Source: UBA4582 sp038106185
Lineage (GTDB): Bacteria > Pseudomonadota > Gammaproteobacteria > Pseudomonadales > Azotimanducaceae
Reading direction: 5' to 3'
Length of the DNA: 64,000 nt
Assembly: GCA_038106185.1 (NCBI GenBank)
Contig: JAYODE010000001.1
Span: 1 to 64,000 of the forward strand
Shown here piece after piece: positions 1 to 8,073 of this stretch; position 1 is the stretch's first letter, and each line of letters starts with the position of its first letter. The notes below the pieces were generated by a model. That model had not been told where the DNA came from and did not search any database. It saw nothing but the letters and a program-made list of their open reading frames with translations. The position numbers and the translations under genes are program-made.

Positions 1-60
1 CGGTGACTGGACCACTGAAGGCATTATGCCTGGCAGTTATCAAATACAACGCTGAACTTT

Positions 61-107
61 CTAGGATTTTTTCTAGGATTTTTTCTAGGATTTTTTCTAG
101 GATTTTT
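61..107. repeat. 12-bp tandem repeat, four copies, at the 3' end of moaE
   Basis: Four consecutive copies of CTAGGATTTTTT (the last ends in G) start at 61, 73, 85 and 97. On the minus strand each unit ends in TAG. The TAG of the innermost copy (97-99) is the moaE stop codon, so the stop is followed by three more in-frame copies of Lys-Lys-Ser-stop. The repeat therefore duplicates the end of the coding sequence. Positions 1-60 show nothing recognisable. Confidence 0.95.
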
Positions 108-558
108 GCCAGGCTCTGGCCGACTCAACATCGCTGTCACGGGTCGTAAGCCAGCGAGGACCCGCAGCGGTTTGCTCTTTTTTCCAGAAGGTCGCTCGAG
201 TCTTGAGAAAGTCGATAATATATTCACAGGCATTAAACGCATCGCCTCGATGCAGGCTGGCGACGCCGACAAAAACGATGGGATCTGTTGGCTGCAGCGC
301 TCCAATCCGATGAATAACGGTGACAGCCTGGAGCTGCCAGCGCAGGGCAGCTTCGGCGATGATTTCCGCAATCTGCTTCTCTGTCATGCCCGGATAATGC
401 TCAAGAAACAGGCCACTGACGCCCGCTTGTTCGTTGATGTCACGCACCAGCCCGGTAAAGCTGGTGATGGCGCCCACCTGACTCGAGACTCGACCAAGGG
501 CCCGTGTCTCTTCTCCCACGTCGAACTCGACCGTTTGTACGCTGATCTTTGTTTGCAT
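97..558 (-). CDS. moaE: molybdopterin synthase catalytic subunit MoaE
   Basis: Large subunit of molybdopterin synthase. With MoaD it inserts the dithiolene sulfurs into precursor Z (cPMP) in cytoplasmic molybdenum cofactor synthesis. The 153-residue product has the family motifs LEHYPGMT (about 52-59), VIHRIG (about 81-86) and the C-terminal block CEYIIDFLKTR followed by FWKKE, which carries the conserved active-site lysines. Length is normal for MoaE. It lies 2 bp after moaD in a moaC-moaD-moaE order and is probably cotranscribed with them. Its stop codon sits in the innermost copy of a 12-bp tandem repeat, so the C-terminus ends at a repeat boundary. Confidence 0.95.
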   Translation of the reverse strand: MQTKISVQTVEFDVGEETRALGRVSSQVGAITSFTGLVRDINEQAGVSGLFLEHYPGMTEKQIAEIIAEAALRWQLQAVTVIHRIGALQPTDPIVFVGVASLHRGDAFNACEYIIDFLKTRATFWKKEQTAAGPRWLTTRDSDVESARAWQKS

Positions 559-560
559 TC

Positions 561-812
561 CTAGCCGCCCGTTACGGGTGGAAAAAAAGCGACCTCATCA
601 CCCGGCACGATCGGGTGCTGAAGGCCAGCCATCGCTTGATTTACCGCGATCAGAATATTCTCTCGACTCAACACCTCAGTCCAAAGTGAACCGTAGCGCA
701 GACCTAACACCTGTACTAGCTCGGCCACAGTTGTTGCACCATCGACCGCTTCTTCGGCTTCACTGACACCCAGGTCTTCTCGAATACTGGCAAAAAATAT
801 TAACTTAACCAT
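561..812 (-). CDS. moaD: molybdopterin synthase sulfur carrier subunit MoaD
   Basis: Ubiquitin-fold sulfur carrier whose C-terminal Gly-Gly is adenylated and thiocarboxylated before handing sulfur to MoaE. The 83-residue product begins MVKLIFFASIRE and ends FFPPVTGG, with the obligatory double glycine. The open frame extends upstream to 905, but that part overlaps moaC and has no family similarity, so the ATG at 810-812 is chosen. This start overlaps the moaC stop by 8 nt, suggesting translational coupling. Confidence 0.93.
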   Translation of the reverse strand: MVKLIFFASIREDLGVSEAEEAVDGATTVAELVQVLGLRYGSLWTEVLSRENILIAVNQAMAGLQHPIVPGDEVAFFPPVTGG

Positions 813-1293
813 TTGCTTGCCAGTCTCCTGACTTGCCACCTGACTTGGCCAGCACCCTGATTCCGCTAATCTCCATCGTCTTATCAACCGCCTTGCACAT
901 ATCAAACACCGTCAGCGCTGCGACCGAGACTGCGGTGAGCGCTTCCATCTCGACGCCCGTCTGACCGCTCAGCTTGCAGGTCGCACGAATCACCACTCGG
1001 CTATGCGCCAAATCCGGCTCAAAGTCGACTGTCACCGAGCTTAAGGCCAGCGGGTGACACAATGGAATCAGATCGGCACACTTCTTCGCCGCCTGAATGC
1101 CTGCGATTCGCGCGACAGCCAGCACATCACCCTTCTTATGACCACCGGTCTGGATCAGCGCGAGCGTCGCCGCCTGCATACTGATCTTTGCCTCTGCCAC
1201 TGCCACCCGCGTTGTGACACCTTTATCACTGATATCCACCATACGCGCGTTACCGGCTGCGTCAAGATGGGTCAATTGGTTAGATTCGACCAT
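805..1293 (-). CDS. moaC: cyclic pyranopterin monophosphate synthase MoaC
   Basis: MoaC converts the MoaA product 3',8-cH2GTP into cyclic pyranopterin monophosphate, the precursor used by MoaD/MoaE. The 162-residue protein shows the whole family core: MVDISDK near the N-terminus, KKGDVLAVARIAGIQAAKK, ADLIPLCHPL (about 93-102), TGVEMEALTAVS and FDMCKAVDK. It is first in the moaC-moaD-moaE run. No moaA or moaB is visible, so the first step must be encoded elsewhere. It is divergent from nudJ across a 107-bp gap. Confidence 0.96.
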   Translation of the reverse strand: MVESNQLTHLDAAGNARMVDISDKGVTTRVAVAEAKISMQAATLALIQTGGHKKGDVLAVARIAGIQAAKKCADLIPLCHPLALSSVTVDFEPDLAHSRVVIRATCKLSGQTGVEMEALTAVSVAALTVFDMCKAVDKTMEISGIRVLAKSGGKSGDWQANG

Positions 1294-1364
1294 GCTAATT
1301 ATCCGCTAGAAATATTTCTGTTCGATCCGACTATAACACCGGTCAAAACTTAAGCTATTCTCCA

Positions 1365-1379
1365 TGCTCGATTCGAGCA
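1365..1379. promoter_or_regulatory. perfect 15-bp palindrome between moaC and nudJ
   Basis: TGCTCGA-T-TCGAGCA is a perfect 7-1-7 inverted repeat in the short divergent intergenic region, 22 bp before the nudJ start. Its position would suit a dimeric regulator. I do not recognise the site, and TCGA-rich words are common in this genome, so an operator role is only a possibility. Confidence 0.3.
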
Positions 1380-1400
1380 CAATTCACGGGAGCCTATTCT

Positions 1401-1862
1401 ATGGCCTGGCCGCCACATATAACAGTCGCTACCATTGTTAAAGACGCTGACCGCTATCTTATGGTTGAGGAATGGAGCGCGGGCACCTTGGTACTGAATC
1501 AGCCCGCCGGGCACCTGGAGCCCAATGAGACGCTGCTGGCTGCGGCACTCCGTGAGACACTCGAAGAAACCGCCTGGCAGGTGCAACTAACCAGCCTGAC
1601 GGGTATTTACCATTATTATGCCCCCAAATCCCAGATCACCTATCATCGACTGACATTTGCTGCCGCACCGGTACATTTGACTGACGCCGCACTGGATCCA
1701 GATATTCACAGTGTTCAGTGGCTCACGCTTGACGCCATTCGGCAGCGTAGTCTGCGCAGCCCGTTGGTTTTGCAATGTATCGAAGACTATGAGGCCGGCC
1801 AAGCCGTTTCACTGGATTTTATTAAACATCTGAACCTGCAGATCCAGGGTGCTCAGTCGTAA
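1401..1862 (+). CDS. nudJ: Nudix hydrolase NudJ (HMP-PP/nucleotide phosphatase)
   Basis: Nudix-fold phosphohydrolase. E. coli NudJ acts on thiamin pyrimidine pyrophosphate and nucleoside di- and triphosphates. The 153-residue protein contains the Nudix box from GHLEPNE to RETLEETA (about residues 37-58), with the metal-binding REXXEE core intact. The final glycine of the canonical box is replaced by alanine (ETAW). GGGAG lies upstream of the ATG. Its position directly before mnmA matches E. coli, which supports the NudJ assignment over other Nudix subfamilies. Confidence 0.88.
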   Translation: MAWPPHITVATIVKDADRYLMVEEWSAGTLVLNQPAGHLEPNETLLAAALRETLEETAWQVQLTSLTGIYHYYAPKSQITYHRLTFAAAPVHLTDAALDPDIHSVQWLTLDAIRQRSLRSPLVLQCIEDYEAGQAVSLDFIKHLNLQIQGAQS

Positions 1863-1994
1863 CCTTGTGGATCAGCACAACCCGTTAGCGTTGCTGATTT
1901 CGCCAACAGCGGACGCAAGCATGGATGTCAGGCGGCGGCTGGCGTAAAATCATGGATTGGCTTACATCATTGCTCCAAAAATCGGTCCCTTTTT

Positions 1995-3119
1995 ATGCAG
2001 TACCCACAACTCAGCAAACCCGTTGAGGAAACGACCGTCATAGTCGGTATGTCTGGCGGTGTCGACTCGTCAGTCGCCGCCTTATTGCTGCGCGACGCAG
2101 GCTTTCGAGTTGAAGGCCTCTTCATGAAAAACTGGGAAGAGGATGACGGCACCGAATATTGCACCGCCAAGGAGGATTTGAACGACGCGCGTCTGGTCTG
2201 CGAGCGGCTCGGAATTCCTCTCCATGAGGCAAATTTTGCTGCCGAATATTGGGACAACGTCTTTTCGCACTTTCTGACCGAGTATCAGCAGGGCCGCACG
2301 CCTAACCCGGATATTCTCTGCAATCGAGAGATCAAATTCAAAGTCTTCCTGGAGTATGCTCGCGTGTTAGGCGCAGAGCTGATCGCAACAGGACACTATG
2401 CTCGACTCGATCATGGCACCACAGAAACTCGCCTACTGAAAGCCCTTGATGCCAGCAAGGACCAAAGCTATTTTCTGCAGTCCGTCGCAGGTACCCAGCT
2501 TAGACACTGTTTGTTCCCGCTCGGTGAGCTGGAGAAAACCGCAGTCAGGCGTATCGCTGAAGCCCATGATCTGGTGACCTTTGACAAAAAAGACTCCACT
2601 GGTATTTGCTTTATTGGCGAGCGTCGCTTCAAGGACTTTCTGGAACAATACTTGCCCGCTCAGCCTGGCGAAATCAGAGGACTGGACAATCAATATCTGG
2701 GGCAGCATCAGGGACTCATGTACTACACCCTGGGCCAACGTCAGGGTTTAGGCATTGGCGGCGTTCAACAAGCGGCAGAGGCACCCTGGTACGTAGTGGC
2801 GAAGGATTTGACCCACAACCTGTTGAGGGTTGCCCAGGGCAATCACCACGAGTCCCTGTATTGTCGCGCTCTTGCCTGCAAATCGGTGGAATGGGTTAAC
2901 GCCAGCCCAATATTGCCCTGCAAACTGGCGGTGAAGGTTCGATACCGCCAAAGCGACCAGATCGCGGAAGTTACCGCCTCAGCCGACGGCTACAATGTTG
3001 TCTTTGAGGACCCGCAACGTGCAGTCACGCCGGGCCAATGGGCCTGTTTCTATCAGGACGACGTCTGTCTGGGCGGCGGTATTATTGACTCGACGACGCC
3101 TCTGGACTCGGTCCCTTGA
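1995..3119 (+). CDS. mnmA: tRNA-specific 2-thiouridylase MnmA
   Basis: Adds the 2-thio group at U34 of tRNAs for Lys, Glu and Gln, using sulfur relayed through the Tus system. The 374-residue protein has the ATP-pyrophosphatase loop GMSGGVDSS (18-26) and the two catalytic cysteines, Cys109 in PDILCNREIKF and Cys205 in STGICFIGER. Length is normal. No clear Shine-Dalgarno precedes the ATG, but the N-terminus fits the family. The stop TGA overlaps the TTG start of hflD (TTGA), consistent with coupled translation. Confidence 0.97.
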   Translation: MQYPQLSKPVEETTVIVGMSGGVDSSVAALLLRDAGFRVEGLFMKNWEEDDGTEYCTAKEDLNDARLVCERLGIPLHEANFAAEYWDNVFSHFLTEYQQGRTPNPDILCNREIKFKVFLEYARVLGAELIATGHYARLDHGTTETRLLKALDASKDQSYFLQSVAGTQLRHCLFPLGELEKTAVRRIAEAHDLVTFDKKDSTGICFIGERRFKDFLEQYLPAQPGEIRGLDNQYLGQHQGLMYYTLGQRQGLGIGGVQQAAEAPWYVVAKDLTHNLLRVAQGNHHESLYCRALACKSVEWVNASPILPCKLAVKVRYRQSDQIAEVTASADGYNVVFEDPQRAVTPGQWACFYQDDVCLGGGIIDSTTPLDSVP

Positions 3120-3742
3120 GCATTATCTGGGAAAAACGCACTCTGGCGCTGGCCGGCCTGATCCAAACGGCGCACCAGGTATCCAGCATCGCCAGAACCG
3201 GTGTTCTGGCGCGAGATTCCATGGAGCATAGTTTAGCCAGCATTTTCGTCCAAAACCCCGACTCGATCAGCGAAGTCTATCAGGGCACCCTCGGCATTCG
3301 AGTTGGCCTTAACCTGCTCAAAGAGATGCTTAATGGGTTCAATTTACAGGACCATGGGGAACCCCTGCGGTATCTGTTTGCCGTGACCAACCTAGAGCGC
3401 ATACTGGTAAAAGATCAGGGCATGCTCGGCAGACTGGGGGTGCGGATCAGCAACCTTAATGAAGAACGCAAGCTGCGTCAGCAAGACCAACCGGGGATAG
3501 ACGATATCACGATAGTCCAACTCGCTGAGCTCTATCAGGCGACACTGAGCAGAATAGAGCCAAGAATCAGAATATCGGGCAACCGCCAGCAGCTACAGAG
3601 AACCGAAAACATTCAGCGAATAAGGGCCCTATTACTTGCAGCCGTGCGCGCAGCGGTTCTCTGGCGTCAGGTCGGCGGGCGTCGCTGGCAGTTCATTACC
3701 AGCCGCAACGAGATGAAGAAGGCGCTAGAAAACTTAGTTTAA
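3116..3742 (+). CDS. hflD: high frequency lysogenization protein HflD homolog
   Basis: HflD is a peripheral inner-membrane protein. In E. coli it binds phage lambda CII and promotes its degradation; its housekeeping role is not settled. The 208-residue product has the family N-terminus (LALAGLIQTAHQVSSIARTG) and is nearly the E. coli length. The start is a TTG overlapping the mnmA stop by 4 nt; this frame has no ATG that keeps the conserved N-terminus. Its place between mnmA and purB is the conserved gammaproteobacterial location. Confidence 0.93.
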   Translation: MSIIWEKRTLALAGLIQTAHQVSSIARTGVLARDSMEHSLASIFVQNPDSISEVYQGTLGIRVGLNLLKEMLNGFNLQDHGEPLRYLFAVTNLERILVKDQGMLGRLGVRISNLNEERKLRQQDQPGIDDITIVQLAELYQATLSRIEPRIRISGNRQQLQRTENIQRIRALLLAAVRAAVLWRQVGGRRWQFITSRNEMKKALENLV

Positions 3743-3787
3743 TTTCAATTAGTTAAATACATTTACTCATTATTTATCGAGAATATT

Positions 3788-5173
3788 ATGACACTCAGCC
3801 CGCTTATGGCCGTCACGCCCATTGATGGTCGCTACGCCGACAAAACCCTCGAACTCGGCACCATCTTCAGCGAATTCGGCTTGATTCATCATCGGGTCAT
3901 CGTGGAGGTGCGCTGGTACCAGTTTTTGGCAGACAGCGCTGAGATCAGCGAATTACCATCCCTGTCCAAGGCGGCCTCGACATATCTCGATGCGCTGATA
4001 GAGAACTTCAGTCTCGACGATGCAGAGCTGGTGAAACACTTTGAACGCACCACGAACCATGACGTCAAGGCGGTCGAGTATTTTATCAAACAGCGATTTC
4101 GTGAAAGCGGTCAGACCGAACTGCTGACCCATCTAGAATTTGTCCACTTTGCCTGTACTTCGGAGGATATTAACAATCTGGCCTATGCCCTGATGCTGGA
4201 AAAGTGCCGCACGTTGGTGCTGAGCGCTCAGCTGCCGGCTGTAATGGACCACCTGAAAGATTTGGCCCGTCAGTATGCTGCCGTTCCTATGCTCTCTCGA
4301 ACCCACGGTCAGATAGCGTCACCCACGACTATGGGTAAAGAGCTCGCCAATGTTGTCGCCCGCCTGCGGCGCCAGTATCAGCAGCTCATGGCCGTCCCTG
4401 TATTAGGCAAAATTAATGGCGCAGTCGGCAACTATAATGCCCATGTATCAGCTTACCCGACTGCTGACTGGATGGCGCTCAGCGAGCGATTTGTCACCTC
4501 CCTCGGCTTGACCTGGAACCCTTATACCACCCAGATAGAACCCCACGACTACATCAGCGAGCTGTTTGACGCGCTTGCCCGCTTCAATACGATACTGCTT
4601 GATCTGGATCGTGACATTTGGGCCTATATCTCTATTGGCTACTTTAAACAACGCCAGGTCGCAGGCGAAACCGGATCATCTACTATGCCTCACAAGGTGA
4701 ACCCCATCGACTTTGAAAACTCAGAGGGCAATCTCGGCATGGCGAACGCCATTCTCAATCATATGGCTGAAAAATTGCCCATCAGTCGCTGGCAGCGAGA
4801 CCTTACTGATTCGACGGTCCTGAGAAATCTGGGCAGTGGTATCGCCTACTCTTTGATTGCCTATAAATCGACCCTGAAGGGACTGGGCAAGCTCGAGCTT
4901 AACCCCGCCGCCCTGCAAGCAGACCTGGATGCCAGCTGGGAAGTACTGGCAGAACCCATTCAGACCATTATGCGCAAGTACGACATTGACGAGCCTTACG
5001 AAAAACTCAAGGCCTTGACCCGTGGTCAATCACTGAATCAAGCGCGCATTGAAGCCATGATATTAACGCTCGATCTACCCGAAATCGCCCGTCAGCAGAT
5101 ACGAAACCTCACGCCTGCGAACTACATTGGTGAGGCTGTCGCACTGACCGAAAGGCTGCTGAAAGATGCTTGA
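3788..5173 (+). CDS. purB: adenylosuccinate lyase PurB
   Basis: Catalyses two eliminations of purine synthesis: SAICAR to AICAR plus fumarate, and adenylosuccinate to AMP plus fumarate. The 461-residue protein begins MAVTPIDGRYADK after six extra residues and carries the fumarase/aspartase signature GSSTMPHKVNP (about 296-306) with IDFENSEGN after it, as in the E. coli-type enzyme. The catalytic-loop region RTHGQIASPTTMGKE is intact. It follows hflD by 45 bp, and its stop overlaps the possible upstream starts of roxA. Confidence 0.97.
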   Translation: MTLSPLMAVTPIDGRYADKTLELGTIFSEFGLIHHRVIVEVRWYQFLADSAEISELPSLSKAASTYLDALIENFSLDDAELVKHFERTTNHDVKAVEYFIKQRFRESGQTELLTHLEFVHFACTSEDINNLAYALMLEKCRTLVLSAQLPAVMDHLKDLARQYAAVPMLSRTHGQIASPTTMGKELANVVARLRRQYQQLMAVPVLGKINGAVGNYNAHVSAYPTADWMALSERFVTSLGLTWNPYTTQIEPHDYISELFDALARFNTILLDLDRDIWAYISIGYFKQRQVAGETGSSTMPHKVNPIDFENSEGNLGMANAILNHMAEKLPISRWQRDLTDSTVLRNLGSGIAYSLIAYKSTLKGLGKLELNPAALQADLDASWEVLAEPIQTIMRKYDIDEPYEKLKALTRGQSLNQARIEAMILTLDLPEIARQQIRNLTPANYIGEAVALTERLLKDA

Positions 5174-5208
5174 TGCTGTCGTTCACAGCCCTGCATACCG
5201 AGGCTACC

Positions 5209-6336
5209 ATGAATTGGTTTGAAGAAGCCGACATCACTTACGCCACGTTTCAACAAAGTTACTGGCGACAGCGACCTTGGCACGGCAAAGTTTTCCTCCA
5301 AGGAACTTTAGATAAACTTAGTAAAGCTCTGAATAATAACGTTTTATTTAAATTAGCCGAAGAACCGTTGGTAGAATCGAGGGTCATCACGGGCGCCCCT
5401 GCAAACTATGAGCTGGAGCTGGGGCCATTTGCCATAGAGGCGCTTGCAGCAGGTGAAATGTTGATGATTCAAGGCCTTGAACAACACCTGGAAGAGATCA
5501 GTGAGCTGCTCACCAGCCACTTCGGCTTTCTGCCCCGCTGGCGGATTGATGACGTCATGGCCAGCTATGGCGACACTGGTGCCAGTTGTGGGCCCCATTT
5601 CGACCACTATGATGTTTTTCTCCTGCAGATCAGGGGCGAAAAGCACTGGCAGCTGGCGCCCGGACCCTTCACCGACGACGACCTGCTGGCGGATGCCGAC
5701 CTTCGACTTCTGGCCAACTTTCCCTCAGACAGTGAAAACTTCACGCAGCACCCGGGTGATGTCCTGTATATCCCGCCCGGTATCGGTCATTACGGTATCG
5801 CCTCAAACGATAGCCTGACCCTGTCTATCGGCTTGCGCAACCCTACTCTGGTGGAGATGGTATCCAGTCTGGCAGACCAGATCACCGATGAGTTGACCAA
5901 CCTTTCAACCCTCGATGATCGCTTGGGCGAACCGACCGGCGGCCTGGTACCCGAGGATATTCAACAACTGCAGGCACGCCTGGTACCGGAGTTGACGCGC
6001 GCCGGCACCATCAGCCGCTGGTTTGGCTGCTACATGACCCAACTGCAGGAACCAGACCTGATTACGCCGAACGAGGAAGCCTGTGTCGACTGGTCGACCG
6101 CTAAAGGTTCGCTGGTCTGCCAGCTACCGACCCGGCTTTGCCATCAGGCCCTGCCAGACTCGGCGATGATTTTCGTCAATGGTGCTGCTCACCAGGTGGA
6201 CCCGGCCGTCGTGAGCTGGTTTGCCGTTTTGGAATCAAACCGTAGAATAGGACTGGACCTGATTCCGGCTGCGCCGTCACACCGGACACTGGTCGATTGG
6301 TTACTTCAAGAGGGTGCGGTTGAACTCATCTCTTAA
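5209..6336 (+). CDS. roxA: ribosomal protein uL16 3-hydroxylase RoxA (YcfD-type JmjC oxygenase)
   Basis: Fe(II)/2-oxoglutarate oxygenase related to E. coli YcfD/RoxA, which hydroxylates an arginine of ribosomal protein L16. In the 375-residue form the iron triad is visible as His130 and Asp132 (GPHFDHYDVF) and His194 (IPPGIGHYG). WRIDDVM and GDVLYIPPG are family blocks. The frame is open from a TTG at 5170, but GAGG at 5200-5203 precedes the ATG at 5209 with ideal spacing, so that start is chosen. In E. coli ycfD is in the same neighbourhood, separated from purB by phoPQ; here it follows purB directly. Confidence 0.88.
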   Translation: MNWFEEADITYATFQQSYWRQRPWHGKVFLQGTLDKLSKALNNNVLFKLAEEPLVESRVITGAPANYELELGPFAIEALAAGEMLMIQGLEQHLEEISELLTSHFGFLPRWRIDDVMASYGDTGASCGPHFDHYDVFLLQIRGEKHWQLAPGPFTDDDLLADADLRLLANFPSDSENFTQHPGDVLYIPPGIGHYGIASNDSLTLSIGLRNPTLVEMVSSLADQITDELTNLSTLDDRLGEPTGGLVPEDIQQLQARLVPELTRAGTISRWFGCYMTQLQEPDLITPNEEACVDWSTAKGSLVCQLPTRLCHQALPDSAMIFVNGAAHQVDPAVVSWFAVLESNRRIGLDLIPAAPSHRTLVDWLLQEGAVELIS

Positions 6337-6343
6337 CTGCACA

Positions 6344-6539
6344 GTGAATGGCTGTATGCGAATGGCTTAGTGCCGATAGCTATNNNNNNNNNNNNNNNNN
6401 NNNNNNNNNNNNNNNNNNNNNNNNNNNNNNNNNNNNNNNNNNNNNNNNNNNNNNNNNNNNNNNNNNNNNNNNNNNNNNNNNNNCGATAGCTATGTGCCGA
6501 TAGCTATGTGCCGATAGCTATGTGCCGATAGCTATGTGC
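6344..6539. repeat. 14-bp tandem repeat array interrupted by an assembly gap
   Basis: Right of the N run are four exact copies of CGATAGCTATGTGC (6484-6539). Left of it are a partial copy (6372-6383) and two progressively diverged 14-bp units, GCGAATGGCTTAGT (6358-6371) and GTGAATGGCTGTAT (6344-6357). The array begins 8 bp after the roxA stop. Its true copy number is unknown because the assembly broke inside it. The unit contains the palindrome ATAGCTAT. Confidence 0.93.
6384..6483. other. assembly gap, 100 N
   Basis: Exactly 100 N, the usual placeholder for a scaffold gap of unknown length, lying inside the 14-bp tandem repeat array. Confidence 0.98.
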
Positions 6540-6576
6540 TGCCAGCCTGTTACTGGCGTCGACTAAGGGCAAGCGT

Positions 6577-8073
6577 ATGACCAATGAGTTGCAGTCAAAT
6601 GATTTTCAAATTGTTCAAGCAAGCTGGCAAACCGACAAGAGCACTCTGTCTAATCTCCGCCGAATTGTCTTTATCCTAGAACAAGGCGTGCCTCAGGAAG
6701 AAGAATGGGATGGACAAGACGAAACCGCTCATCACTGGCTCGCCAAAGACGCCAATGATACGGCCATAGGTACCGCTCGTCTGTTACCCAGCGGCCAGAT
6801 TGGCCGTATGGCCGTGGTGCCGGCATTCAGAAAAAGGGGCATTGGAGCCGCCTTACTCCATGCCGCCGTCAAACACGCAGAACATCTCGGCTTTAAATCG
6901 GTTTTCCTCAATGCTCAGACCCATGCGCTGGGATTCTATCTAGGCGCGGGTTTTACAGTGCTTGGCGATGAGTTCATGGAAGCAGGCATAGCCCACTATC
7001 GTATGACTCGGTCGCTGGTTCCCACTGACATACCAAAAGGACGAGGGGCTGAGCCGACCGAATCAGCGAGTATAACGCTGCGCAGCTTCGACTTGATCGA
7101 GAGCGACAGGTCCGCCGATAGCGAGATCAGCTTCGAGGGGGAAGAACTGGTGTTGATTCAAGCGCAGCAGTTATCCACAAGTCTGCAGACGAGTGGCGCT
7201 GAGAATGTGGAACTTTACTGGCAAGCCAAGTCCTTATCCGGTGAGCTAATGGGTGTGATTCAAATGGACCTTAAGGGTCGTATTTCTCGTCTGGCAGTTC
7301 TGCCTGAACATCTCGACCTGGGCGTTGGGTGTGCGCTCCTGGACGCCGCAGTCGCCAGAGCGACTCGCTTCGGCTTGACTCAGGTCCACCTGAATGGATT
7401 GGTCAACCAGACACCTTTTTGGATCCAGTGCGGCTTTACGGCGAGTGACACGCTATTGCCAGCGAAGGTTCTAGAGCACCAAACCTTTTCGAAATCTCTG
7501 AATATCGAATCGGAGTTCGCCCGCGGTCTTGCCCCGAGCGGCAGGTCAGGTCAGCCTTACGATCTCGACAAACCTGCGCTCAGACTGGGGAAGGATAGCG
7601 AGTTGTTGTTACTTAGGCGCGAAGCAGAATTTCGTCACGTGCTACTGGAGATGTGCAAGCAGGCGCGCCGAACCATTCGAATCTGGTCACCGGTGCTTGA
7701 TCACAGACTATTTGACGCCAATGAGCTTCGGGATATCATCTCGGCGCTTGCACGACGCAATCGTTACACTCGAGTTGAGGTGCTGTTGTACGACAGTCAT
7801 CGTGTGGTCAAAAACGGACATGCACTGCTGGATATCAGCCGCAAGCTCTCCTCTTCCATCAGCCTGAAAATCGTCGACCCGGAGCTACGCCAGCTTAATT
7901 GCGAGTTTGTCCTGGTAGACAACACCGGCATGATCTATCGGCAGGATGTGGAACGCTACGAGGGCATTGCTAACTTTAGGGATATCACCGAGAACAATCG
8001 CCTTGGCCGGCAATTCAAGGCTGCCTGGGAAAGCGGTTTACAGGACCCAGACTTGCGCCAGCTCACCCTATGA
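6577..8073 (+). CDS. tandem GNAT acetyltransferase with C-terminal phospholipase D-like domain
   Basis: 498-residue protein with three regions. Residues about 8-148 are a GNAT acyltransferase domain with the acetyl-CoA loop (GRMAVVPAFRKRGIGAALL) and the FYLGAGF strand near its end. Residues about 160-310 look like a second, degenerate GNAT copy (SRLAVLPEHLDLGVGCALL, then FWIQCGF) lacking the R/Q-x-x-G-x-G/A loop. Residues about 345-490 resemble a phospholipase D-like fold (FRHVLLEMCKQARRTIRIWSP, VEVLLYDSHR), without a clear HKD catalytic motif. Substrate is unknown. Its 3' end overlaps convergent rraA by 6 bp. The GNAT call is firm for the first domain; the other two are inferred. Confidence 0.8.
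   Translation: MTNELQSNDFQIVQASWQTDKSTLSNLRRIVFILEQGVPQEEEWDGQDETAHHWLAKDANDTAIGTARLLPSGQIGRMAVVPAFRKRGIGAALLHAAVKHAEHLGFKSVFLNAQTHALGFYLGAGFTVLGDEFMEAGIAHYRMTRSLVPTDIPKGRGAEPTESASITLRSFDLIESDRSADSEISFEGEELVLIQAQQLSTSLQTSGAENVELYWQAKSLSGELMGVIQMDLKGRISRLAVLPEHLDLGVGCALLDAAVARATRFGLTQVHLNGLVNQTPFWIQCGFTASDTLLPAKVLEHQTFSKSLNIESEFARGLAPSGRSGQPYDLDKPALRLGKDSELLLLRREAEFRHVLLEMCKQARRTIRIWSPVLDHRLFDANELRDIISALARRNRYTRVEVLLYDSHRVVKNGHALLDISRKLSSSISLKIVDPELRQLNCEFVLVDNTGMIYRQDVERYEGIANFRDITENNRLGRQFKAAWESGLQDPDLRQLTL

Noticed and set aside
6344..6539. Repeat array considered as CRISPR
   Set aside because: Units follow each other directly without spacers and there are no cas genes; the same applies to every other array in the window.
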